This document shows positions 1 through 8,400 of a stretch of 64,000 nucleotides of DNA, one piece after another (position 1 is the first letter of the stretch; each line of letters starts with the position of its first letter). The notes beneath the pieces were generated by a model. The model made no database searches. It saw nothing but the letters and a program-made list of their open reading frames with translations, and was not told where the DNA came from. The DNA is from CAZOVB01 sp964583095. GTDB lineage: Bacteria > Planctomycetota > Phycisphaerae > SM23-33. The position numbers were made by a program, and so were the translations under genes. The stretch spans positions 1-64,000 of the forward strand of contig CAZOVB010000010.1 in NCBI GenBank assembly GCA_964583095.1. Reading direction: 5' to 3'.

Positions 1-264
1 CCACCCCGGAGGCCTCGCTGTGGCTCGAACCCTTGCCGGAGTCCTCGCACGGGTCTGATGCCGGGTCGTCAGGAATTTCCTGTAATAAACCGCCGGCCGA
101 TCCGACGCAGATACCAGAGCGGCTTGTGCGCGGCCGGGTAGTCCCCGTCGTGCAGGCCTCTCGTCGTGTGTCCGGCTGGTGCGGAATCGGCCCGGCAAGG
201 GTGTCTCTACCCCAGCGACAGAACAGAAGATCACAACCGAAGGAAATCGTCAAGGAGCGAAACG

Positions 265-2139
265 ATGCGCAAGATGCGTCTATGGACGGCAATAGCAATG
301 GTTTGCCTGTGTGCGGGACCCGCGATGGCCCAGTTCGAGGTGGCTGTCGGAGCTGCAGGACTGCAGATGAAACCTTCTGGGGCTTTGGCCTACATTCCCT
401 CCGACGCGATGGCCTACGTGGTGGTCAATGACCTGGAGGCCGCCAGCCAGAAGGTCGATGCCTTCATCGAGATGATCGAGATGCAGGAGGAAGTGGGCGG
501 CCCGACGCTGGCAATGCTCAAGGCCGTCGCCGGTCTTGGAGAGGGCTTTGCGCCCAAGAACGGCATGGCCATTGCTGTATTGGACTTCAAGGAATTCGGC
601 ATCGACCTGATCGAGATGATGGAGGAAGGTCCGGAGAATCTGCCTCCCATCATCGTCTACGTGCCGGGTTCGAGCCTGGAAGGGATTTTCCCCAACGTTC
701 AGGCCAACGCGGTGGGCGACTACAAGCAGTTCCAGATGCCCGGTGTGCCCGTGCCCCTGATGGCCAAGGAGATGGAGAACTTCGTGGCCATCAGCCCGCT
801 GGCCGGGGCGCTGGAGAAGATCGGCAAGATGAACAAGCCGGCCGCTGCCGCCCTGAGTCCCACGCAGGTGCGGGTTCTGGCCCGCGGCGACCTGTTCATG
901 AACTTCAACATGGAAATTGTCGGTCCCCTGTATCTCAAGATGTTCGACAAGAGCATCGCGGACATGAAGCGTTCGATGCCCGCCGATCATCCCCTTGTTG
1001 GGATGATGCAGTGGTACAAGGACTTCTACGGCGAGATGCTCTCGGAGATGAACGACGTGAGCATGTCGCTTCGGATGGCCCAGGATTCGGTGCAGATCGA
1101 AGAGGTCTACACCTACGACGCCGGGGGCAAGCTTTCGATCATGTCCACCCCGGCCTACCAGGCCTCGCCGGCTGAGCTGCTCAAGAAGCTGCCCAACAAC
1201 CAGTACGTCCTGGCCATGGGCGCGACGACCGGCTCGGACAAGGCCAAGGCGCAGGGCATGTCGCTGGTCAACGAAGGCCTCGCCGCCCTGGACAAGTACA
1301 AGGGCGAGATTCCCTTCGATCTGCCGGCCAACACGACCGGGCGGATCCGCGGGCTCTTCCAGACCTATTTCGAGCAGGTCCAGGGAATCCGGATGGTCGC
1401 AGGCGGACCGGCCAACAACAACGGCATGTTCAACGCGACGTTCGTCCTGGACGTGAAGGATCCAGCCGCAGTTCGTCAAATGTTGTCGAAGAAGGCCCAG
1501 TTGCTTGAAGACGTGATCCACGCGGCCGGGAAGGAAGAGGAACCTGAGGTGCTGGACCTTGACATTTCGCTTCTGGAAGGCGTTACGACGCTCCAGGGAA
1601 CCGATGTGGACGCCTTCAAGATCGACCATCCGCAGTTGGCCCAGATGCCCGACCAGATCAGGGCCATGATGCAGATGATTTTGGGTGAGCAGGAGATTCG
1701 TTTCCTGATGGCCGACAAGGGCAACGACACGATGGTTGTCAGCTTTGGAAGCGGCAGCGACGGGATGACGGCCGCCCTCAAAGCCCTGGACGCCGGCCCC
1801 CTCAACCAGGCTCCGGGTGTGGAGAAAGCCCTGGCCGACCTTCCCGAGAAGGTCTCTGCGGTGATGCTCTTCTCGCCGGCGAACCTGTATTCGGTGATCA
1901 AGTCCGGCATGGGCAAGGTCAACCCGTGGGAGGAGATGCCCATCGAGTTCAATGCGACCGACCCGCTTTCGTTGGGAATCAGCTCCAACCAGACCGAGGG
2001 CCACATGGTCTTCCGCGTGCCCCATTCGGTTATCAAGGAAACCGTTCGCATCGTAAAGGAACTGCAAGGCCAGCAGCAGCGTCGTTACGCCCCCCGCGGT
2101 GGCCGACGCGACCGCGGCGCCGGCGGCGAGGACTTCTGA
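265..2139 (+). CDS. Secreted protein of unknown function, planctomycete type
   Basis: This is a 624-residue protein starting at an ATG with AAGGAG 7 bases upstream; longer in-frame starts lack such a site. Residues 1-23 form a Sec signal peptide ending in AMA before QFEV, so the protein is exported to the periplasm or cell surface. The mature part opens with a segment, IPSDAMAYVVVND, of a style common in large planctomycete proteins of unknown function. It has no transmembrane segment after the signal and no catalytic motif I recognise. The tail is rich in Arg and Gly (QQQRRYAPRGGRRDR). A strong terminator follows the stop, so the transcript ends here. The coding call is firm; I do not know the function. 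Confidence 0.85.
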   Translation: MRKMRLWTAIAMVCLCAGPAMAQFEVAVGAAGLQMKPSGALAYIPSDAMAYVVVNDLEAASQKVDAFIEMIEMQEEVGGPTLAMLKAVAGLGEGFAPKNGMAIAVLDFKEFGIDLIEMMEEGPENLPPIIVYVPGSSLEGIFPNVQANAVGDYKQFQMPGVPVPLMAKEMENFVAISPLAGALEKIGKMNKPAAAALSPTQVRVLARGDLFMNFNMEIVGPLYLKMFDKSIADMKRSMPADHPLVGMMQWYKDFYGEMLSEMNDVSMSLRMAQDSVQIEEVYTYDAGGKLSIMSTPAYQASPAELLKKLPNNQYVLAMGATTGSDKAKAQGMSLVNEGLAALDKYKGEIPFDLPANTTGRIRGLFQTYFEQVQGIRMVAGGPANNNGMFNATFVLDVKDPAAVRQMLSKKAQLLEDVIHAAGKEEEPEVLDLDISLLEGVTTLQGTDVDAFKIDHPQLAQMPDQIRAMMQMILGEQEIRFLMADKGNDTMVVSFGSGSDGMTAALKALDAGPLNQAPGVEKALADLPEKVSAVMLFSPANLYSVIKSGMGKVNPWEEMPIEFNATDPLSLGISSNQTEGHMVFRVPHSVIKETVRIVKELQGQQQRRYAPRGGRRDRGAGGEDF

Positions 2140-2172
2140 GCGACGCTGAATCTTCCAGCAGCGAAAACGCTT

Positions 2173-2218
2173 CCGGGCCGGTCGGAGTCACCACGCTCCG
2201 ATCGGCCCGGAGTTTTTG
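2173..2218 (+). terminator. Rho-independent terminator after the secreted protein
   Basis: A 15-bp stem (2173-2187 with 2196-2210, one G-U pair) encloses an 8-nt loop and is followed by AGTTTTTG. It begins 34 bases after the stop of the preceding gene and separates it from the downstream small genes. Confidence 0.85.
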
Positions 2219-2344
2219 TGGCCCAAGCAAGCCCTGTTGACGGCAGTGGCCGGCCGAATTCGCTTGCGGTCAGGCATAGACAGGGGTAGTCTTTTCGGGG
2301 AATTTCGTGGCTACAATGACAAGGAATCAGGAACCAGAGCGTGG

Positions 2345-2746
2345 GTGACGATTTTGCGTGTAAAACCTCGACCCGATGAACCCCACCGGTTTCAGGGCGG
2401 CGGAATCTTTCCCGGCGGTCTCACAGAGAGATACTTCAAGTATTCTCCCGTCCGGTACATGAACCTGATTGCGGCGAAGTTCGTACTTGAGAATACAAAG
2501 CGGATTTACTACGGCGTCCGTGAGTTCAATGAAGGTGGCTGGTGCTATACCGCACGGCCTGACCAATGGTATATTCGGGAACAGGTTGTAGCCCCGTTCC
2601 CAAAAGACAGGATTTTCGCTGTCTATCTGAACCCGAACCTTCGTGTCTACGAGTGTCGGGCCGAAAACGCAGCCGGTGATGATCCGTTTGCTCCGGAAAA
2701 CTGGCAAGAACGCTATCGAGGTTTGATATGGAAAAGCACTTCCTAG
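2345..2746 (+). CDS. Small protein of unknown function, first of a low-GC pair
   Basis: The open frame runs back to a TTG at 2216, but that codon lies inside the terminator stem/T-run, so a later start is needed. I chose the GTG at 2345, which gives 133 residues; upstream there is a TACAAT box at about 2314. The protein is soluble, rich in aromatic and charged residues (RYMNLIAAKFV, RIYYGVREFNEGGW), and matches no family I recognise. The last 19 bases overlap the next gene, so the two are probably co-translated. Base composition is visibly closer to 50% GC than the flanks, which suggests acquisition by transfer. A toxin-antitoxin-like pair is possible but unproven. Confidence 0.5.
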   Translation: MTILRVKPRPDEPHRFQGGGIFPGGLTERYFKYSPVRYMNLIAAKFVLENTKRIYYGVREFNEGGWCYTARPDQWYIREQVVAPFPKDRIFAVYLNPNLRVYECRAENAAGDDPFAPENWQERYRGLIWKSTS

Positions 2747-3144
2747 CCGACAAGATGGAAGGCACGCCGACGTTCACGCCGGAGCCTTGGTACAATCCGG
2801 ACGGCGATTGCATCATCTATCAACTGGCTGATGAAGCAGTTGTCGCCGAGAGGGTCGACGAGTTGCTGACCGTGTATAACTCAGCCATTGATGACAGACC
2901 CATCGGGTTCCAGATCAAGGGCGTACAAGCCATTTTGAACAAGTTCGGTTACGATGCTCTGACGATAGATTCCCGGACCGATGTAAGCGGGAATTCCGTC
3001 AAGAGCGTTTCGATTGTGGCTCTCCTGCTGGCAGCCTACGAAGAAGGACCGCGAACGTTCAAACGGCGTAAAGGCTATGCCATTGCCATGGACTGCCCGG
3101 TCAGGAGTCGTACGATTCCCGCCGATCAATTGCAGTCGGCGTGA
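2728..3144 (+). CDS. Small protein of unknown function, second of the pair
   Basis: This 138-residue protein starts with ATG inside the end of the preceding gene. The core reads WYNPDGDCIIYQLADE followed by a helix and a DRPIGFQIKG strand. This strand-helix-strand layout recalls the small DUF2283-like proteins that report 'D.l.i.l' motifs, but the match is only by eye. The C-terminal quarter is basic (RTFKRRKGY). Codon use is less GC-biased than in apbE downstream. Overlap with its partner implies a shared role. The function is unknown. Confidence 0.55.
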   Translation: MEKHFLADKMEGTPTFTPEPWYNPDGDCIIYQLADEAVVAERVDELLTVYNSAIDDRPIGFQIKGVQAILNKFGYDALTIDSRTDVSGNSVKSVSIVALLLAAYEEGPRTFKRRKGYAIAMDCPVRSRTIPADQLQSA

Positions 3145-3273
3145 GTTGACTTCCCCAGGCCATCCTGAATTCTGAACGTTTGCAGGCTTCGGCCGTGGTC
3201 AAAGCGTCGGGGTGCGATACTGGGCGTCGCTCACTATCGTCGGCCAATCGGATCCGAAAGGAAACCCCTGCCC

Positions 3274-4350
3274 ATGCGTACATCCCTGCGGGACATGCTT
3301 GTGAGAATTGCGGTGCCGGTTGTTCTGATCGGTGTGCTCATCGGTTGGGTGGTGCTCAATGCCGCCCCGCCGCGCCCAAAGCGCTTGCCGCGGATCACCT
3401 TTACGATCATGGGGACGGTCGCAAACATGCAGGTCGTGGCCGATCAGGACCGGGCCGCAAAGGCGTTTGCCTCTGCCCGCCAGGCCCTGGAGAAGCTCGA
3501 CCGGCTGGCCAGTACGTACAAGGAGGACTCCCAGGTTTCGCGGCTGAATCGTTCCCCAGCCGGCCAAGGCGTCGAGCTCTCGCCGCAGCTTGTGGAGATT
3601 CTGGCCGAGGCGGGGCGGATCCGCGAGGCCTCCGACGGAGCCTTTGACATAACCGTCCGGCCCGTCCTGCAGCTTTGGAAGTCCGCGGCCAAGTCCTCCA
3701 CCATGCCCTCACAGGAGCGGTTGGATCGGGCGCGGAGCTTGACCGGTCCCGGCGCGATCCAGATCGACTCCGGCCGCGCCGTCAAACGCTATTCCGGCGT
3801 GCAGATCGACCTGGGGGGCATCGCCAAGGGCACGGCCATCGACTGGGCGGTCGACGCCCTCCGCTCTCACGACATCCCCGGGGGGTTCGTGGACGTCGGG
3901 GGCGACACGCGCTTCTGGGGTCGACGCCGGGATGGCGGTCTGTGGCGCGTGGGGCTGCGGAATCCCTTCGATCCCAAGGGCGAGGATCAGCTGGCCATCC
4001 TCGAAATCACAGACGCAGCCGTGTGCACCAGTGGTAATTACTTCCGGTACTTCCAGGTCGGCGATCAGCGCCTGAGCCACATCGTAGACCCCCGCACCGC
4101 CAGGCCGGTGGATTTCGCTCCCTCGGTGACGGTCATCGCCCCGACGGCCTCGCAGGCAGACGGGTGGGCCACCGCTCTAAGCGTCCTGGGGCCCAAGGGC
4201 CTGTCGCGCATCGAGCAGCTCGAGGGCGTCGAGGCCCTGGTCATCGCCGGCCGGGCCGATAACTGGACCCCTCACGCCACCCAAGGCTTTGCCGACTACC
4301 TGAGGCCGGGTCAGCTCAAGCAGCGCATCGAAGGGGCCTCGGGGCGGTAG
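3274..4350 (+). CDS. apbE: FAD:protein FMN transferase (ApbE family)
   Basis: ApbE transfers FMN from FAD to a Thr or Ser of target flavoproteins such as RnfG/NqrC, outside the cytoplasmic membrane. The 358-residue product starts at ATG with AAAGGAAA upstream. A single membrane anchor spans about residues 9-31. Family signatures follow in order: GAFDITVRP (Asp about 125), DLGGIAKG (about 180-186), FVDVGGDTRFWG (about 206-215), CTSGNYFRYF and SHIVDPRT, the last two supplying metal- and FAD-binding residues. Length is normal for the family. No Rnf, Nqr or obvious flavinylated target lies in the window. It faces the URO-D-like gene convergently with only 13 bases between the stops. Confidence 0.93.
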   Translation: MRTSLRDMLVRIAVPVVLIGVLIGWVVLNAAPPRPKRLPRITFTIMGTVANMQVVADQDRAAKAFASARQALEKLDRLASTYKEDSQVSRLNRSPAGQGVELSPQLVEILAEAGRIREASDGAFDITVRPVLQLWKSAAKSSTMPSQERLDRARSLTGPGAIQIDSGRAVKRYSGVQIDLGGIAKGTAIDWAVDALRSHDIPGGFVDVGGDTRFWGRRRDGGLWRVGLRNPFDPKGEDQLAILEITDAAVCTSGNYFRYFQVGDQRLSHIVDPRTARPVDFAPSVTVIAPTASQADGWATALSVLGPKGLSRIEQLEGVEALVIAGRADNWTPHATQGFADYLRPGQLKQRIEGASGR

Positions 4351-4363
4351 GTCCGCCGGTTGA

Positions 4364-5395
4364 TCAGCCGGCCGCGACGGGCAGCTCCGGCAGCGGCCGG
4401 CCGTAGAGCTTTTCGCTCCAGTCCGAAAAGCGCCGGTACATGTAACGCTTGGTTTCCAGGTCGTAGACGCCGATGGCCTCGCCGTCGCCGTAGTCGCTGA
4501 AGATCAGGCCTCCCTCGGGGCCCGCCCAGTGGGTCATCAGGGCTTCGACATCTTCGTCGATCTTGCTTTTGTCCCCGGTGGGAAGCGTCGCCTGGATATC
4601 GCAGAGGCTCTCGAAGGCGATGCGCCCGTGGTAACGCCTGCCGATCTCCTCGATGCCCAGCGCCCGGGGCTGCTGGAGGTTCACCACGTCCACGCCGGCG
4701 CGGATGTAGCCTTCGATGATCTCGTTGACCTTCCCGCAGGAGTGTACCCACACGTCGAAGCCGTAGGAGTGCATCGCGTCGAAGAGCCGCTTGTAGCGCG
4801 GATAGAAGAAGTCCATCCACAGATCGAAGCTGACAAACGCCGCCTGCTGCGTGCCCCAGTCGTCGGTCATGCTGATCGCGTCGATCCGCCCGGCGAAGCG
4901 TTTGCCCATCTCGTGGACGAAGATCAGGTTCACCTCGACGATGTGATCGGCCAGCCGCTCCATCGCGGGTCGGTCGGTCAGCAGGTCGCACAGGCTGTTC
5001 TCGAACCCGTGCAGCGCGTGCATCCGCTCCCAGAGGACGAAGAAGAGGTACGTGGTGATGTACTTGCCCTGGCTTTGGCCCCGGTCGAGTTTTTCGGGCA
5101 TCTGCTCGTAGCGACGCGGGTCGGTGTAGTCCGGGAAGACCGTCCGGGACAGATCCTCTGGGATCTCCTCGAGCGGATGGCCCTTGACCTGACCCATGTT
5201 CTTGAGGTCGGTGTGGCCCCAGACGCAGCCCCATTCATCGGCGTTGCCGCCGCCGGGGCCGAAATTGCCGATCACCCCCGCCGGGACGCCGAAGTTGTCG
5301 CTCACGCCGATCTGTCCCTGGAAGACCGGCAGGCGCTGGGGGCCCTGGTGGTGAACGGCTGCGCGGACAATTTCCCGGGAGGTCATCTGGGCCAT
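4364..5395 (-). CDS. Uroporphyrinogen decarboxylase (URO-D) superfamily protein
   Basis: The 343-residue protein starts at ATG behind AAAGGTAG. It has the TIM-barrel character of the URO-D/MtaA/CmuA superfamily: an N-terminal TSREIVRAAVHHQGPQRLPV segment, a central DDWGTQQAA motif, VHSCGKVNEII (a His and Cys that bind zinc in the methyltransferase members) and a late VDVVNLQQP strand. In planctomycetes and other anaerobes most such stand-alone copies are thought to be corrinoid-dependent methyltransferases or decarboxylases with unknown substrates, not heme enzymes. No heme or corrinoid gene is next to it, so the substrate cannot be assigned. A distant paralogue lies at 45.7-46.9 kb. Confidence 0.85.
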   Translation of the reverse strand: MAQMTSREIVRAAVHHQGPQRLPVFQGQIGVSDNFGVPAGVIGNFGPGGGNADEWGCVWGHTDLKNMGQVKGHPLEEIPEDLSRTVFPDYTDPRRYEQMPEKLDRGQSQGKYITTYLFFVLWERMHALHGFENSLCDLLTDRPAMERLADHIVEVNLIFVHEMGKRFAGRIDAISMTDDWGTQQAAFVSFDLWMDFFYPRYKRLFDAMHSYGFDVWVHSCGKVNEIIEGYIRAGVDVVNLQQPRALGIEEIGRRYHGRIAFESLCDIQATLPTGDKSKIDEDVEALMTHWAGPEGGLIFSDYGDGEAIGVYDLETKRYMYRRFSDWSEKLYGRPLPELPVAAG

Positions 5396-5493
5396 GGCGG
5401 GCTACCTTTCTGTTGCAGAGCGTTTCAAGTGCCTGCAAAGATAACCCTGCCGGGGCTGGTTTGTCGCGGATTTTCCGGCCGAGGCCCTGTCTT

Positions 5494-8400
5494 TCAGGCT
5501 GCCTTGGCCTCCAACGGCGCCTCCAGGTCCAGTTCGAGCAGTTGGCCCAACAGGTCCAACGGCGCGATGGGGGACAGTGCATCGCTCGTCTCGGCCATCG
5601 GCTCGGGCGAGGCCACCCGCTGCGGCGCGGCATTGAGGCCGGCCGCGGAGTTCATCTGCACAATCATCGGGGCCTGCGATGTCGGCTCGAGGCCGGGTCG
5701 GATGGATCCAAGAACGTCGGCATCGCTTCCGAGCCTGGCCGGGCCGATGCTTCGCGCGCCGCCGGCGGGGGTCGGTGCCTCCAACCGGGACGAAGCGGGC
5801 CGGCTGGGCCGGCTGGAGAGCACGGCCAGTTCCGCAACGCTCGTCTGGGTCGTCTCGACCGGGCCCGGGCCGGCCACGACGGGCTCTTCCTCTGCCGCTA
5901 CCGCCGGCAGGGACGTCTGGGCCCCGGCGCGAATCCATCGCACCGCGTCGGCGCTGGTCATGCGCCAGTCTTCGGCGTCATGCATAAGCACCACGCGATT
6001 GAGTCCGGCATCGAGATTGTACGTTCCCAGCTTGACCCACTGGCCCGGGTTGGTGTCCTGGTCGACCTTCACCGTCGCCCAGCTCGTGGCGTGGCGAACG
6101 ACGTAGTTGGCCTGGCTGTCGCGGTCGGAGAAGCTGCCGTCGGCGCTTTGGGCTGCGAACCAGACGTAGATGTCATAGCTGCCGGCCTGGGAGAGATACC
6201 CGTACCATCGGGCGCGGGCACCGTCCTCGCCCGAGACGATCGACCCGGAACCCCAGGCGTCTACCGAGCCGGAATTGAACCACGTGCCGCTGGTCTCGAA
6301 TCTCGCATCGGCGTTGTCGGTGACAACATCCACCACGTCTGTAACCTTCTTGAACCGCACGGCATCGGCCACGCTGGATCGCCAGTCTTCGGCGTCCACC
6401 GTCAGGGTAACCCCGGCTGAGCCGGCGTCGAACTGGAAGCTGCCCAGCAGGACCCATTGCCCGGCGGAAATATCCTGGTTGACCTCCACATTGGTCGTAC
6501 CCAGAGCGTGGCTGATGGTGTAGTCGGCCTGGCTGTCCCGGTCGGCGAAGCTGCCGTCGCCGTTGTCCCTGGCATACCAGGCATAGACCTCGTACGTGCC
6601 CCCCTGAGACAGCGTCGCCTGCCAGGTGGCTGTGGCGCCGTCTTCCGAAGAGACGCGACAGCCGGAATTGTACGAATCCACTACACCGGAATTGTACCAG
6701 GTGCCGGTCGAGGAGAAGCCGTTGTCGGCGTTGTCCACGATCACGTCGTTGCTGCTGGTGGTGTCGCGGACGAACTTGACCGCATCGGCCGAGGTGTAGT
6801 GCCAGTCCTCGCTGTCGGCCGTCAGGGTCACCGTCCGGTTGCCCGAGGCGAAGTAGTAGGTCCCGATCGATATCCACTGCCCGCCCTGGCTGTCCTGGTT
6901 GAGCGTTACCCGACTTGTGCCGTAGCTGTGCGAAACGCTGTAGTCGGCCCAGGAGTCCCGATCGGCGGTGGAGCTGTCGGGGTTGGTGTTGGCATAGCGG
7001 ACGAAGACCTCATAGAGGCCCGCTTCGGGAAGCGAGGCCGTCCAGGTCGCCTCCGCGCCGTTCTGGGCGGTGCAGACCGACCCGTTGTTCCACGCATCGG
7101 TGGCCGAGGAATCGTAGAACGTCCCGCTGGTCGAGAATCCGCTGTCGCGGTCGTCGACGATCAGGGTGATATCCTGGTCGGTGATCTTGACGAACTTCAC
7201 CGCATCGGCGCTGGTCATGCGCCAGTCTTCGGCGTCGGGGGACAGTTCCACCGAGGCATTCCCGGCATCGAAGGTGTAGTCGCCCAACAAAACCCAACTG
7301 CCCGAGTTGTTGTCCTGGTCGACGGTGATCTTGTTCGTGCCGTACTTGTGGGTGACGGTGTAGTCGGCCTTGCTGTCGCGGTCGATACCGCTGGAGTCTG
7401 GATTGGTCGATGCCCAGCGGGCATAGACAGCATAGGTGCCCGCTTGGGGCAGGGTGGCGGTCCAGGTAGCCGTGGCGCTTGCATCGGCCGAGCAGATCGA
7501 CCCGCCGTTGTAAGCATCGGCCGCCCCGGAATTGTAGAACGTTCCGGTCTTGGCAAAGCCGCTGTCACGGTCATCGACGACCAGGGTGATATCCTGGTCG
7601 GTGATCTTGACGAACTTCACCGCGTCGGCGCTGGTCATGCGCCAGTCTTCGGCGTCGGGGGACAGGTCCACCGAGGCATCCCCGGCATCGAAGGTGAAGT
7701 TGCCAAGCAAAACCCAACTGCCCGAGTTGTTGTCCTGGTCGACGGTGATCTTGTTCGTGCCGTACTTGTGGGTGACGGTGTAGTCGGCCTTGCTGTCGCG
7801 GTCGATGCCGCTGGAATCGGGGTTGGTCGAGGCCCAGCGGGCATAGACCGCGTAGGTGCCCGCTTGGGGCAGGGCGGCTGTCCAGGTAGCCGTGGCGCTT
7901 GCATCGGCTGAGCAGATCGACCCGCCGTTGTAAGCATCGGCCGCCCCGGAGTTATAGAACGTTCCGGTCGCAGAGAATCCGCTGTCGCGGTCGTCGACGA
8001 TCAGGTTGATGGCCTCATCGGTGATCTTGACGAACTTCACCGCATCGGCACTGGTGGTTCGCCAGTCCTCGCTGTCGTGGCTGAGCACGACCGAGGTGCT
8101 CCCGGCGTCGAAGGTGTAATTGCCCAGCAGGACCCAGCTGCCCGAGTTGCTGTCCTGGTCGACGGTGACCTTGTTCGTTCCGTACTTGTGGGTGACGGTG
8201 TAGTCGGCCTTGCTGTCGCGGTCGATACCGCTGGAGTCTGCATTGGTCGAGGCCCAGCGGGCATACACGGCGTAGCTGCCCGACTGGGGGAGCGTTACGC
8301 TCCAGGTCGCCTCGGCTCCGTTCTGGGCGGTACAGACCGACCCGCTGTTGTACGCGTCGGCCGCCCCGGAATTGTAGAACGTGCCGCTGGTGGAGAAACC

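Noticed and set aside
166..264. Upstream start (166) for the secreted protein
   Set aside because: The extra 33 residues are not signal-like, whereas the ATG at 265 has AAGGAG and a proper signal peptide.
33..431. 132-codon frame at the window start
   Set aside because: It overlaps the secreted protein in another frame and reads as low-complexity Arg/Gly/Ser. Bases 1-264 otherwise show nothing definite.
280..2067. A 595-codon open frame on the minus strand opposite the secreted protein
   Set aside because: The translation is His/Arg-rich and without domain sense; it mirrors the high-GC third positions of the real plus-strand gene, which has a signal peptide and ribosome site.
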